From positions 292,001-356,000 of the forward strand of contig NZ_JAHBAY010000009.1 of assembly GCF_018499875.1 (NCBI RefSeq): DNA of 64,000 nucleotides, given 5' to 3'. The notes below the pieces were generated by a model. The model saw only the letters and a list, made by a program, of their open reading frames with translations. It did no database searches and was not told where the DNA came from. Source of the stretch: Kineosporia corallincola. Its GTDB lineage: Bacteria > Actinomycetota > Actinomycetes > Actinomycetales > Kineosporiaceae. Positions 26,385-38,900 of the stretch are shown one piece after another. Made by a program: the position numbers and the translations under genes. How positions within the stretch are numbered: position 1 is the first letter of the stretch; every line of letters begins with the position of its first letter.

Positions 26385-27923
26385 TCAGCGCGAGGGCGTG
26401 GTGTCCTTCTGGACGGCCGGGGAGGACACGGGAGCACCCGCGTGCGGCGCCTCGGCCGGTGCCCTGCGCAGCAGCAGGAACACCACGACCGACCCGAGCA
26501 CGCCGACCGCCCCGGCGATCGCGAACGCCCCGTGCAGACCGGAGGCAAAGGCCGCGTGCACGGCCGCCTCCAGCTGCTCACGGAACGCCGCCGGCGCCGC
26601 CTGGAGCACGGCCTGGGTCTGCCCGCCGGACACGGCCGAGGCGATGTCGCCGGACGCCGGCACGTCGCGCGAGGCCAGCACGTCACCGGCGCGGGAGGTG
26701 AACACCGACCCGAGCACGGCCACGCCGAACGCCAGGCCGAGCTGGCGCGAGGTGTTCAGCACGCCCGAGGCCATGCCGCTGCGCTGCACCGGGACCGCGG
26801 ACAGGGCCGCGGCGGTCAGCGGCGGCGTGGCCAGGCCGACGCCGACCCCGACGAAGAGCAGGCCGGGCAGCAGCGCCGTCCAGGTCGAGTCCGCCCGCAC
26901 CAGCAGCATGAGCAGGCTGCCGCAGCCGATCAGGAACAGCCCGGCGCCGATCGGCCGGGCCACCGGCACCCCGTGCAGGCGCCGGCTCAGGGCCCCGGCC
27001 ACGGCGAACGCCACGGCCGACATCGGCAGCAGCGACAACCCGGCCGCCATCGGGCTGAGCCCGACCACGGACTGGAGCCAGATCGAGATCAGCGCGCTGG
27101 AGCCGAACGCCGCCGAGGAGAGCACGGCCGCGGCGAGCACGGCGCCGGTGAACACCGGCCGGCGCAGCAGGCTCAGGTCGATCAGCGGGTGCGTGGTGCG
27201 GCGCTGGAGCAGGACGAAGACGATCAGCGCCAGGACGCCGAGACCGGCCGAGATCATCGGGGTTCTCGTCGTCCACCCTTGTTCGCCGGCCTCGATGATG
27301 GCGTAGGTGATCAGCCCGGCGGCCGCGGTGAACGTGACCATGCCCGGCAGGTCGAGCCGGACCCGCTTGCGCTCGTCGTCGCCGAACACGATCAGCGTCA
27401 GCGTGATCGCCAGCAGCGAGATCGGCAGGTTGACCCAGAACGCCCAGCGCCACGACAGCAGATCGGTGAGTACGCCCCCGATCACCAGCCCGGCCCCGGC
27501 GGCGGCCCCGGAGACCGCGCCCCAGATGCCGTAGGCGGTGGCCCGGTCCCGGCCGGTGTACGAGATGTTGATCAGGGCGATGGTGGTGGCGAACATCGCC
27601 GCGCCGCCCACGCCCTGCACCGCGCGGCCGATGATCAGCACGGTGATGTCCTGGGACAGGCCGCAGGCCACGGAGGCGGCGGCGAAGAGTGTCAGCCCGG
27701 CCAGGTAGACCCGGCGCCGGCCGAGCGCGTCGGCCAGGCCCCCGGCACCCAGCAGCAGCGCCGCCAGGCTGAGGGCGTAGATGTCGATGACCCACTGCAC
27801 CGCACTGAATCCCGCGTCCAGGTCGCGGGTGATGTCGGGCAGCGCGACGTTCACGATGGTGACGTCGATGAGCAGCATGAAGGTGCCCAGGCAGACCGCC
27901 AGAAGCGGGGTCCACTGACGCAT
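26385..27923 (-). CDS. MFS transporter, DHA2 (14-helix) drug:H+ antiporter family
   Basis: An efflux pump of 512 residues with about 14 membrane helices. Motif D1-type LIDVTIVNVALPDI sits in helix 1, motif A (GGLADALGRRRVYL) in the first cytoplasmic loop, and the antiporter motif C-like run GAAAGAGLVIGG in helix 5. The tail is Pro/Ala-rich. It is divergent from a two-domain Lrp regulator, so that protein probably controls it. GGGAG lies about 8 nt before the ATG. Substrate is unknown. Confidence 0.92.
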   Translation of the reverse strand: MRQWTPLLAVCLGTFMLLIDVTIVNVALPDITRDLDAGFSAVQWVIDIYALSLAALLLGAGGLADALGRRRVYLAGLTLFAAASVACGLSQDITVLIIGRAVQGVGGAAMFATTIALINISYTGRDRATAYGIWGAVSGAAAGAGLVIGGVLTDLLSWRWAFWVNLPISLLAITLTLIVFGDDERKRVRLDLPGMVTFTAAAGLITYAIIEAGEQGWTTRTPMISAGLGVLALIVFVLLQRRTTHPLIDLSLLRRPVFTGAVLAAAVLSSAAFGSSALISIWLQSVVGLSPMAAGLSLLPMSAVAFAVAGALSRRLHGVPVARPIGAGLFLIGCGSLLMLLVRADSTWTALLPGLLFVGVGVGLATPPLTAAALSAVPVQRSGMASGVLNTSRQLGLAFGVAVLGSVFTSRAGDVLASRDVPASGDIASAVSGGQTQAVLQAAPAAFREQLEAAVHAAFASGLHGAFAIAGAVGVLGSVVVFLLLRRAPAEAPHAGAPVSSPAVQKDTTPSR

Positions 27924-27943
27924 CGGATAACTCCCGTAGATCT

Positions 27944-27960
27944 TGTTGATGTCGGCAACA
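27944..27960. promoter_or_regulatory. Inverted repeat in the MFS/Lrp divergent spacer
   Basis: TGTTG-N7-CAACA, 21 nt upstream of the MFS start and in the only A/T-rich part of the spacer. It is a candidate operator for the adjacent Lrp protein. A TAGAAT -10-like box for the regulator is at 28009-28014. Confidence 0.4.
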
Positions 27961-28038
27961 GAATGGTGACCGTCGACCTCTGTACGCCTCGGTAGACGCT
28001 GAAGTGGCTAGAATCCTCCGCCGAGGAGGGGAGAACCG

Positions 28039-29052
28039 ATGGAATTCCTCACCACCGACGAGCTTGATCATCATCTGATCCATGCCCTGCGTCTGGACCC
28101 CCGCATCCCGTTCAGCCGGTTCGCGTCGCTGGCCGGGGTGTCGGAGCAGACGGTGTCCCGCCGGTTCCGGCGGCTGCGCGAGCAGGGCGTGGTGCGGGTG
28201 GTCGGTCTCGTCGACCCGTTCGCCGCCGGCCTGGGCAACTGGATGGTGCGCATCCGCTCACGGCCCGACTCCGCGGTGGCGCTCGCCGACGCGCTGGCAC
28301 AGCGTCCCGACGTCGGCTGGGTGTCACTGACCTCGGGCGGTACCGAGATCCTCTGTGCCGCCAGGTCTCTCCAGGGGCACGGGGCGGAGAGCGGTCAGGA
28401 CCTGCTGCTGCGCCGCCTCCCGCACACCAAGGAGGTGATCGACTTCAGTGCCCAGATGGTGCTGCACCGGTTCGACGAGCGGCTGGGGTCGATGGGGGAC
28501 CTGACCGAGCTGGATGCCGCGCAGGTCACCGGCATCCGTGACCGGGCGCTGGTCCGGGTGGACGGCGAGGAGGCCGTGACCCCGATCGGCCCGCAGGACG
28601 ACGCGCTGCTGGCCGAGCTGCGGGCGGACGGGCGCGCCCCGGTGTCCCGGCTGGCCCAGGTGACCGGCTGGGGACCGGCCCGCGTGCAGCGCCGCCTGGA
28701 GGAGCTGGTGCGCAGCGGCCTGGTCTACTTCGACGCCGAGATGGCGCTGGAGACGATGGGTTTCGACACCCACGCGACGATCTGGCTGACCGTGTCGCCG
28801 GCCGACCTGGACCGGGTGGGCCGGGAACTGGCGCAGCACAAGGAGATCGCCTACGTGGCCGCGATCAGCGGTGACCGCAACCTGATGGGCACGGCGATCA
28901 CCCGCGACCCGGCCCACCTCTACCGCTACGTCACGCACGGCCTGGGCCGGGTCCCGGGTGTTCAGCAACTGGAGATCTCCCCGATCCTGCGGCGGCTCAA
29001 GCAGAACGGGTCGATGATGCGTGAAGGACGCCTGCTGGCACCGGTGTCCTGA
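28039..29052 (+). CDS. Lrp/AsnC-family regulator with two tandem HTH/ligand units
   Basis: A regulator of 337 residues made of two Lrp-like units. The first helix-turn-helix is at about 12-55 (FASLAGVSEQTVSRRFRRL), the first ligand half at 65-145; the second helix-turn-helix at 180-225 (VSRLAQVTGWGPARVQRRLEEL) and the second ligand half at 235-320. Such double Lrp proteins are common in actinobacteria. GAGGAGGGGAG lies just before the ATG. Its position opposite the MFS pump suggests local control of export. Confidence 0.88.
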   Translation: MEFLTTDELDHHLIHALRLDPRIPFSRFASLAGVSEQTVSRRFRRLREQGVVRVVGLVDPFAAGLGNWMVRIRSRPDSAVALADALAQRPDVGWVSLTSGGTEILCAARSLQGHGAESGQDLLLRRLPHTKEVIDFSAQMVLHRFDERLGSMGDLTELDAAQVTGIRDRALVRVDGEEAVTPIGPQDDALLAELRADGRAPVSRLAQVTGWGPARVQRRLEELVRSGLVYFDAEMALETMGFDTHATIWLTVSPADLDRVGRELAQHKEIAYVAAISGDRNLMGTAITRDPAHLYRYVTHGLGRVPGVQQLEISPILRRLKQNGSMMREGRLLAPVS

Positions 29053-29071
29053 GCGTGCTGGTCCTCGCTGG

Positions 29072-31153
<2,082 letters not shown>

Positions 31154-31225
31154 GACCGGGACGGGGGCAGCCGGCCAGGGGCCGGTCCGCCGCGCCGCCG
31201 AATCGTCCACGGCCACTGATCGACA

Positions 31226-31279
31226 CGCTGAACCGTTCGGGCGAGGGCGCGGCTGCCCGCTCACCCGAACGGTTCAGCG
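31226..31279 (-). terminator. Strong terminator of the antiporter gene
   Basis: A perfect 16-bp inverted repeat (CGCTGAACCGTTCGGG, 31226-31241, against 31264-31279) with a 22-nt loop, starting 2 nt after the antiporter stop codon. It separates the antiporter from the histidine kinase on the same strand. Confidence 0.75.
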
Positions 31280-31281
31280 GC

Positions 31282-32586
31282 TCACACCCCGAGCGCCGCC
31301 TCCGGCCGGGACCCGTCGGGGGCGGCCTGGTTCAGCGGGCGGCGCAGCAGCACCGGCAGGAGCGGCCCGGCCAGCGCGGTGGTGAACAGGGCCATGATCA
31401 CCATCATCGTGAACATCTGGGTGTCCAGGACGCCGAGCTGGGCACCGGCGTTGAGGATGATCAGCTCGGTCAGGCCCCGGGTGTTCATCAGCACGCCGAG
31501 CACACCGACCTCACGCCAGGGCATGCCCGACAGCCGGGCCGGCACGCAGGCACCGAGGAACTTGCCGGCGCAGGCCACCACCAGGATCGCCAGCAGCTCC
31601 AGGTAGTTGCGGGCGGTCAGGGCGGTGATGTCGACGCCCAGGCCGGTGATGATGAAGAAGACCGGCAGCATCACCGCCGCCACGCCCTCCAGGGCCTCGC
31701 GCAGGGTGCTCAGCGGCACCACCCTCGCGCCGGTCAGGTCGACGATCTCGCGGGGCATGACGAAGCCGAACAGGAAGGCGCCGAAGATGGCGTGGATGCC
31801 GATCCAGGTGGTGGCGTAGGAGGACAGGAAGGCCCCGGCCGCGAGCACCGGCAGCAGCGACGGCCCGGGCAGCCGGGCCACCAGCCGGGCCAGCAGCGGC
31901 CGCACCACCACGAGCATCAGCGCGACGTAGGCCACCGACAGCAGCAGGATCACCAGCAGGTCGCCCTGCCCGGAGGCGGTGACGGTGGCCGAGACGAAGG
32001 CCAGCAGGCACCAGGCGATCACGTCGTCGACGGCGGCGCTGGCCAGGGCCAGGGCGCCGACCCGGGTGTGCATCAGACCGGAGTCACCGAGGATGCGGGC
32101 CAGCACGGGGAACGCGGTGACGGCCATGGCGGCGCCGATGAACAGCACGAACCCGGTGCGGTTGATCGTCTCGCCGTCGAGCCGGTCGTGGCCGGCGTAG
32201 AGGCCCAGGGCCAGGACCGCGCCGAGGCCGAACGCGACCAGCACCGACGACGCCGACACCGCCCCGGCGGTGCCCCTGCGACTGTTGATCAGGTTCTTGT
32301 TGAACTCCCAGCCGATCAGGAAGAGGAACAGCAGCAGCCCGAACTGCGACACCGCGCCGAGCATCGGCTTGATCCCGGGCGGGAACAGCTGCGAGCTGGG
32401 GTCACCGGGCAGCAGCCCGAGCAGACTGGGCCCGAGCACGATGCCCGCCGCGATCTCGCCGATCACCGGCGGCTGCCCGAGCCGCTGGGCCAGCCGGGCG
32501 AGCCCGGCACCGGCCAGGAGGATCGCGGCGACGGCCGCCATGACGTGCGCGGACAACAGGTCTGCGGCCGTGGCGAAACTGTCCAT
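31282..32586 (-). CDS. CPA2-family cation:proton antiporter
   Basis: An integral membrane protein of 434 residues with 12-13 helices of the KefB/NapA-like monovalent cation:H+ antiporter type. LGQPPVIGEIAAGIVLGPSLLG is the family's second-helix signature (in parts PPVIGEIAAGIVLGPS), and the ion-binding acidic pair is in LASAAVDDVIAWCLLAF near residues 180-195. MNTRGLTELIILNAG is the conserved late loop. There is no regulatory TrkA-N domain. Ion choice (Na+ or K+) cannot be read. It ends in a strong terminator. Confidence 0.92.
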   Translation of the reverse strand: MDSFATAADLLSAHVMAAVAAILLAGAGLARLAQRLGQPPVIGEIAAGIVLGPSLLGLLPGDPSSQLFPPGIKPMLGAVSQFGLLLFLFLIGWEFNKNLINSRRGTAGAVSASSVLVAFGLGAVLALGLYAGHDRLDGETINRTGFVLFIGAAMAVTAFPVLARILGDSGLMHTRVGALALASAAVDDVIAWCLLAFVSATVTASGQGDLLVILLLSVAYVALMLVVVRPLLARLVARLPGPSLLPVLAAGAFLSSYATTWIGIHAIFGAFLFGFVMPREIVDLTGARVVPLSTLREALEGVAAVMLPVFFIITGLGVDITALTARNYLELLAILVVACAGKFLGACVPARLSGMPWREVGVLGVLMNTRGLTELIILNAGAQLGVLDTQMFTMMVIMALFTTALAGPLLPVLLRRPLNQAAPDGSRPEAALGV

Positions 32587-32694
32587 GACGGTGTGGCCCC
32601 TCGTCGTCGGTGTGCCCTTCAGGACGGGCGCTGACGGGGGCAGTTATCGCTCATGCCGGTGAAGAACGGCTGAAGCCGTGCAGCACGGGTGCAT

Positions 32695-33741
32695 TCAGGC
32701 GAAGGTCAGGTCACCGCCGGGGGCGGGGGTGAAGTGCCGGGCGACGACGGCCGGGTCGACGTCCTCCAGCCGGGACGGCCGCCAGCGTGGGGCGCGGTCC
32801 TTGTCCACCAGCTGCGCCCGGATGCCCTCCAGCAGGTCGGGGCGGCCCAGGCTGTGCGAGACCGTGCGGTAGTCCTGCACCAGGCCGGCGCGCAGGCCGG
32901 GCATCCGCGCGCAGTTGCGCAGGGCGGTCAGGGTGATGCACAGCGACGTGGGGGAGCGGCTGAGCAGCACACCGGCGGCCTCCCGGGCGGCCGGTTCCGG
33001 GTCGGCCTCCAGCCGCGCGACGATGCCGGCCACGTCGTCCCCGGTGAAACACCGGTCGATCCAGGCGCGGTCGCGTTCCAGCCGGCCCGGCGGCGGGGCG
33101 GTGGCCCGGGTGGCCAGGAGGTTCTCCACCGCCTTCCACGAGGTGGCGGCGGCCAGCTCGGCGAAGGTCTCCACGGGCGTGTGGACGTCGGCGAGCCCGC
33201 ACAGCAGCGCGTCCGCCGGCCCCACCGGCAGGCCGCTCAGGGCCAGGTAGGTGCCGAGCTCACCGGGGGCGTGGGAGAGGAGCCAGGCGCCGCCGACGTC
33301 GGGGACCAGCCCGATCACCGTCTCCGGCATGGCGATGCGGGTGTCGCCGGTGACCACCCGGTGCGCCGCGTGACAGCCCAGGCCGACGCCGCCGCCGAAG
33401 GTGATGCCGTGCAGCAGCGTGACCACCGGCTTGGGGTACTCGTCGAGCAGCGCGTTCAGCCGGTACTCGTCCGACCAGAACGCCCGCACCGCGGTGCCCC
33501 CGTCGGACGCCGCGGAGGCGCCCATCGCCTTGACGTCACCGCCGGCGCAGAACCCGCGCGGCCCCTCGCCGTCCATGATCACGCACTCGACGCGCCCGTC
33601 GTCGCGCCAGGCGCGCAGCGCGGTGTCGACGGCGCGGGTCATGTCGTGGTCGAGAGCGTTGATCGCCTGAGGGCGGGTGAGGGTGATCCGCCCCACCCGG
33701 TCCTGCACGCCGATCCGGACGAAGGTTCCCGAAGTGGCCAC
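32695..33741 (-). CDS. Enoyl-CoA hydratase/isomerase family protein, 3-hydroxyisobutyryl-CoA hydrolase type
   Basis: A crotonase-fold enzyme of 348 residues, the length and pattern of 3-hydroxyisobutyryl-CoA hydrolase, a valine-degradation enzyme. It has GFCAGGDVKAM (oxyanion loop), TFGGGVGLGCHAAHRVV and PETVIGLVPDVGGAWLLS with the catalytic Glu and Asp. The C-terminal helical extension (ATSWKAVENLL to the end) is also of that subgroup. The GTG at 33741 lies 6 nt after a TAGCGT -10 box on its strand, so the transcript may be leaderless. Confidence 0.87.
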   Translation of the reverse strand: MATSGTFVRIGVQDRVGRITLTRPQAINALDHDMTRAVDTALRAWRDDGRVECVIMDGEGPRGFCAGGDVKAMGASAASDGGTAVRAFWSDEYRLNALLDEYPKPVVTLLHGITFGGGVGLGCHAAHRVVTGDTRIAMPETVIGLVPDVGGAWLLSHAPGELGTYLALSGLPVGPADALLCGLADVHTPVETFAELAAATSWKAVENLLATRATAPPPGRLERDRAWIDRCFTGDDVAGIVARLEADPEPAAREAAGVLLSRSPTSLCITLTALRNCARMPGLRAGLVQDYRTVSHSLGRPDLLEGIRAQLVDKDRAPRWRPSRLEDVDPAVVARHFTPAPGGDLTFA

Positions 33742-33747
33742 CCGGAA

Positions 33748-33753
33748 ACGCTA
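33748..33753 (-). promoter_or_regulatory. -10 box of a leaderless promoter (hydrolase gene)
   Basis: TAGCGT on the minus strand, 6 nt from the GTG at 33741, without a ribosome-binding site between. Confidence 0.45.
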
Positions 33754-33778
33754 CCCGCCCGGACGGCCGCAGATACGG

Positions 33779-33784
33779 GAAGAT
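33779..33784 (+). promoter_or_regulatory. -10-like box of a leaderless promoter (aldo/keto reductase)
   Basis: GAAGAT, 7 nt before the ATG at 33792. The match to TANNNT is weaker at the first base. Confidence 0.35.
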
Positions 33785-33791
33785 CGGCGGT

Positions 33792-34766
33792 ATGACGACT
33801 TCCACCGGCGGTCCCACCAGCCGGATCGGGTTCGGCCTGGCCGCGGTCGGCCGCCCCGCGTACATCACCTCCGGCCGGGCCGGCGACCTCGGCCCGGGCC
33901 GTGACGTGGAGCGGCTGCGGGCGCTGGCCCACGAGCTGCTCGACACCGCCCACGCGGCCGGGGTGCGGTACGTCGACGTGGCCCGTTCCTACGGCCTGGC
34001 CGAGGATTTCGCGGCGTCCTGGCTGGCTGCCCGGCCGGGCCTGACCGACGTCGTGGTCGGCTCCAAGTGGGGGTACCGCTACGTGGGCGAGTGGCGCACG
34101 GACGCCACCACGCACGAGGTGAAGGACCACTCCCTGGCGGCCTTCTCGGCCCAGTACCGGCTCAGCCGGGAGCTTCTCGGCGACCGTCTGGCGATCTACC
34201 ACATCCACTCGCTGACCCCGGACTCGCCGGCCCTGACCGACCGGGCACTGCACCGGGCGCTCGCCGTGCTGCGGGAGTCGGGCTGCCGGGTCGGTTTCTC
34301 CACCTCCGGGCCGGGCCAGGGCGAGGTGATCCGCCGGGCGCTGGAGCTGGAGGCCGGTGGGCTGCCGCTGTTCACCTCCGTGGAGACCACCTGGAACCTG
34401 CTGGAGCCGTCGGCCGGCCCGGCGCTGGCCGAGGCGGCGCGGGCGGGGGTCACGGTGATCGTGAAGGAGGCCGTGGCGAACGGCCGGCTCAGCCCGGCCG
34501 AGGCCGACCCGCACCCGGTGGCCGTGGCCGCCCGGGAGGTGGCCGCCGGGCTCGGGGCCGGCCTGGACCAGGTGGCGATCGCGGCGGCGCTGGCCCAGCC
34601 CTGGGCCTGGCGGGTGCTGTCCGGCGCGGTCACCACCGCCCAGCTCGGGGCCAACCTGGGCGCGGCGGGGCTGGCCCTCGGGCCGGGCACGGTGGAGCAC
34701 CTGACCGGCCTGGCCCAGGACCCGGCGGAGTACTGGTCGCAGCGGTCCGCCCGGGCCTGGTCCTAG
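33792..34766 (+). CDS. Aldo/keto reductase family oxidoreductase
   Basis: A TIM-barrel reductase of 324 residues. The catalytic Asp and Tyr are in VRYVDVARSYGLAEDF (near residues 58-74), Lys in VVVGSKWGYRYV and His in IYHIHSLTP. The NADPH-binding end is short and divergent compared with typical members. The reaction is likely NADPH-dependent carbonyl reduction; the substrate is unknown. It is convergent with a second aldo/keto reductase only 3 nt away. Confidence 0.85.
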   Translation: MTTSTGGPTSRIGFGLAAVGRPAYITSGRAGDLGPGRDVERLRALAHELLDTAHAAGVRYVDVARSYGLAEDFAASWLAARPGLTDVVVGSKWGYRYVGEWRTDATTHEVKDHSLAAFSAQYRLSRELLGDRLAIYHIHSLTPDSPALTDRALHRALAVLRESGCRVGFSTSGPGQGEVIRRALELEAGGLPLFTSVETTWNLLEPSAGPALAEAARAGVTVIVKEAVANGRLSPAEADPHPVAVAAREVAAGLGAGLDQVAIAAALAQPWAWRVLSGAVTTAQLGANLGAAGLALGPGTVEHLTGLAQDPAEYWSQRSARAWS

Positions 34767-34769
34767 AAC

Positions 34770-35780
34770 CTAGAACTTCTTGGTGCGCCCGAGGATCTCC
34801 TCGATCTGGTCCAGCTCGCCGGAGCTCAGGTCGAGGTTCTTCAGCGCGTCCACGTTCTGGTCCAGCTGCTGCACCGACGACGCCCCGATCACCAGCGAGG
34901 TGACCCGCTCGTCACGCAGTGCCCAGGCCAGGGCGAGCTGGGCCAGCGACTGGCCGCGCTTCTCGGCGATCGCGGCCAGCTCACGCAGCGAGGAGATCAG
35001 CTCGTCGTCGATCAGCCCGGCGTCCAGGGTCTTGCCCTGGGTGGCCCGCGAGCCCTCCGGGATGCCGTTCAGGTAGCGGTTGGTCAGCAGGCCCTGCTGG
35101 AGCGCCATGAACGCGATCACGCCGAAGCCCTCGTCGGCGGCGGCGTCGAGCAGCCCGTCGTCCTCGATCCAGCGGTTCAGCATCGAGTACGACGGCTGGT
35201 GGATCAGCACCGGCGTGCCCAGTTCCCGCAGCAGCGCGCAGATCGTGCGGGAGTCGGCGGCGCTGTAGCTGGAGATGCCGACGTACTGCGCCTTGCCCTG
35301 GCGCACCGCGGCGTCGAGCGCCGAGGCGGTCTCCTCCAGCGGCGTGGTCGGGTCGAAGCGGTGCGAGTAGAAGATGTCGACGTAGTCCAGGCCGAGGCGC
35401 TTCAGCGACTGGTCCAGCGAGGCGAGCATGTACTTGCGCCCGCCGCCGCCCTGGCCGTAGGGGCCCGGCCACATGTCGTAACCGGCCTTGGTCGAGATCA
35501 CCAGCTCGTCACGGTACGGCTTGAGGTCGGACGAGAACAGCCGTCCGGCGTTGATCTCGGCGCTGCCGTAGGGCGGGCCGTAGTTGTTGGCCAGGTCGAA
35601 GTGCGTGATGCCGAGGTCGAACGCCCGCAGCGCGATGTCGCGCTGCACGGTGAGCGGCTTGTCGTCACCGAAGTTGTGCCAGAAGCCCAGCGACAGCAGC
35701 GGCAGGTCGAGCCCGGAACGACCCGTCCGCCGGTAGCGCATGCTGCCGTCGTAACGGGTGGGATCGGGGCGGTACGTCAT
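34770..35780 (-). CDS. mgrA: Aldo/keto reductase, L-glyceraldehyde-3-phosphate reductase type
   Basis: A reductase of 336 residues very like the YghZ/MgrA group that reduces L-glyceraldehyde 3-phosphate and methylglyoxal. The start MRYRRTGRSGLDLPLLSLG, the insert FGDDKP, active-site ITHFDLANNYGPPYGSAE, the GYDMWPGPYGQGGGGRKYM loop characteristic of this group (in parts WPGPYGQGGGGRKYM), DIFYSHRFD and the C-terminal VIGASSVQQLDQNVDAL are all present. GGAG lies 8 nt before the ATG. Confidence 0.92.
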   Translation of the reverse strand: MTYRPDPTRYDGSMRYRRTGRSGLDLPLLSLGFWHNFGDDKPLTVQRDIALRAFDLGITHFDLANNYGPPYGSAEINAGRLFSSDLKPYRDELVISTKAGYDMWPGPYGQGGGGRKYMLASLDQSLKRLGLDYVDIFYSHRFDPTTPLEETASALDAAVRQGKAQYVGISSYSAADSRTICALLRELGTPVLIHQPSYSMLNRWIEDDGLLDAAADEGFGVIAFMALQQGLLTNRYLNGIPEGSRATQGKTLDAGLIDDELISSLRELAAIAEKRGQSLAQLALAWALRDERVTSLVIGASSVQQLDQNVDALKNLDLSSGELDQIEEILGRTKKF

Positions 35781-35999
35781 CAGTGGCGCTCCATCGTCGA
35801 GTGAGTGGCCGACATCGGCCGAATCACATTCTGACGGGTGGGCTGTGAAAGCACTGTGCCGGGGCCGACGTGAGGGTCGGCGCGGCGGCCGGGCGTGCGG
35901 GCCGGACGTGCTGGACGGGAGCGCCGAGGTGCGGCGGGCGCCTCACCCGGGCGGGCTACGCCCGGTCAAGTCCCCGGCGGATCGGGCCGACCAGCAAGC

Positions 36000-38900
36000 G
36001 TGAGTCCGGAGCAGAGGGGGATCCCGGTCGCGGCCCCGGGAGTCGGGCCGGGCACCGGGCCGGGTGGGCCGGCGGGCCCCGGGGGTTCCCCCGGCCCGAA
36101 CGGTGCCGGCGGTGCGAGCAGCGCCGTCGGTGCTGTCGGTACGGGTGGCCCGGGTGGCGGCGCGGTGGCCGGCACCGTCACCCACGCCGGTGGCGGGCAC
36201 GGCACCGCGTCCGTCGGGGTGCCCGTCGAGCTGCCCGGTTTCGAGGTGCTCGGTCAGCTGGGTGGGGGAGCGGGCAGCACCGTGTACCGGGTGCGCCGGG
36301 CGGGTGTGGACGACGAGGGCGAGTACGCGCTCAAGCTTCTGGACCGGGCCGAGGGCCTGACGGCACTGCGCCGGGAGGCGGCGCTGCTCACCGCCGTGGA
36401 TCATCCCGGCCTGCCGCGGGTGCACGAGGTGGGGGTGGCCGAGCGGCGTCCCTATCTGGTGATGGACCTGGTGCGCGGCACCTCGCTGGCCGAGGTGCTG
36501 GGGCGCGGCGCGCTGCCCCCGGAGCGGGTGGTGGCCCTGGCGCTGGACGTGATCGAGCCGCTGGCCGCGGTGCACGCGCGCGGCCTGGTGCACCGCGACC
36601 TGAAGCCGCAGAACATCATGGTGCTGCCCGACGGTCAGGCCCGGCTCATCGACTTCGGCCTCACCGCCCGCGAGGGTGAGGACGACGAGGGTGAGAGCGC
36701 GCCCGCCGTAGGCACTCTCGCCTACTCGGCTCCCGAGCAGTCGGGCATGCTGAAACGTCCCGTGGACGACCGATCCGACCTGTACTCGCTCGGCGTGATC
36801 CTGTTCGAGGCGCTGGCCGGGGTGCTGCCGTTCCCGACCACGGACGTCGGTGAGCTGTTGCGCGCGCACGCCTCGCTGGCCCCGCCGGACCTGCTCGGGC
36901 TGGTGCCGGACACCCCGCCGGAACTGGCGCACGTGGTGGCCACGCTGCTGGCCAAGGACCCGGACGACCGCTACCAGGACGGTCACGCCCTGGCCGCGGA
37001 CCTGCGCGCGGTGGTGGGCAAGCAGACGCCGCCGCCCCGGCAGGAGGCGCCGCCGATGTTCGGGCGCCGTGACGAGATGGCGACGCTCCACCGGCAGTGG
37101 ACCGAGACTCTGCGCGGGTCGGGCGGTTTCGCGTTCGTGCGCAGCGACAACGGACTGGGTAAGACCCGGCTGGTGAACGATTTCGCCGACCGGGTGGAGG
37201 AGTCCGGCGGCACCGTGCTGCGGGCCCGGGTGCTGCCCGGGGCGCCGATGCCGTTCGCGGTGTTCCGTGAGGTGTTCGTGGCGTACCTGCACCGGATCGC
37301 CAGGCTGCCGTGGAACGAGCGCTGGGAACGGGCGCAGCGGCTGCGCGCGGTGTTCGAGGGCTGGTCCCCGGCCGCCCTGAACCGGATCGCCCCCGGCCTG
37401 GACGCGGTGATCCATCGTGAGGGCGATGCGTCCCGCGGGACGGCGTTCGGCCAGGGGCCGGGTGGGCAGGGCCTGAGTGGGCAGGGTCTGAGTGGGCGGG
37501 GTCTGAGCGAGCGGGCGTCGGGCGGCCAGGGGCTGAGTGAGCGGGGTCTGAGCGAGCGGGCGTCGGGCGGCCAGGGGCTGAGTGGGCAGGGTCTGAGCGG
37601 CCGTGGCCCGGCGGCGCAGGGCCTGAGCGGCCCGGGGCTGTCGTCACACAGCCGTGCGGTACGGGACCGGACGGCGGGCGGCCAGGAGGTCGGCGACCGG
37701 ACGGCGCAGGATCGCGCGGCGGGCCCTCAGGACGTGCGCGCCCCGCAGGCGCACGACGCGGCGGTGGGGAACCGGGCGGAGCAGGGTCCGGAGGCGATCG
37801 ACCGGGCGGCGGATCACCGGGCGATCCCGAACCTGATGGAGCAGAACCCGGCAGCTCAGAACCAGGCGGCGCAGGGTCAGGCGGCGCAGAGCCAGATGGC
37901 GCAGAGCCAGATGGCGCAGGGTCAGGCGGCGCAGGGTCAGGCGGCGCAGGGTCAGACAGCTCAGAATCCGGCGGCGCAGGGCCGGACGGCGCAGGGCCGG
38001 ACGGCGCAGGGTCAGATGGCGCAGGGTCAGACAGCGCAGGGTCAGGCGGGGCAGGGCCAGGGGGGACGGGATCAGCAGGGGCAGGGCCATGCGGCACCGG
38101 GCCAGACGGGACCGGGCCAGACGGGACCGGGCCAGACGGGACCGGGCCAGGCACGACCAGACCAGGCGGGACCGGGCCAGGCGGGACCGGGCCAGGCGGG
38201 ACCGGGCCAGACGGTGACGGCCGCCCAGGCGACCCAGGCCGACCGGGCACCCCGGGTGACCCGGGACGGAACCGGTGCGCCGGGCGTCCACAAGCCCTTG
38301 GGAGAGAGGGGCAACCGGGGAAACCCGGGCGACCTGGACTACGCCGAGAACCGGGGCATCGCCGAGAACCTCGACACCGCAGCGGATCTGGACTACGCCG
38401 GCACGCTCGGCCTCGCCGACGGCCCGGTCGGCCAGCTGACCGACGAGCAGATCGGCACCGCGATCGCGACCGCCCTGCTCGACCTGGCCCGCGCGTCCGG
38501 GGGGCTGCTGCTGATTCTCGACGACGTCACCGCCGCCGACGCCTCGGTGCGGCAGGTGATCGGTCAGCTGGCCGCCGAGATCCGCGGGGTGCCGCTGATG
38601 TACCTGGGCGCCGGCCGGGACGGCGAGCTGGAACGGGTGCTCACCGACTCCGAGCTGACCTCGTACATCGCCGTCGCGTCCCGGGTACTCGACGTGGACC
38701 TGCGCCTGACCCCGCTCGACGAGGCGGCCAGCGGTGAGCAGATCCGGTCGCTGGTCCCCGGCCAGCAGCTGCCCGCGGACGCCCTGGAGGCGCTGACCAC
38801 CCGCAGCAACGGCAACCCGTTCGTGGCCCAGGAGTATCTGTGGGCGGTGCTCGACGCCGGCCTGCTCTGGCCGTCGTGGGGCACCTGGCAGCTGGACCTG

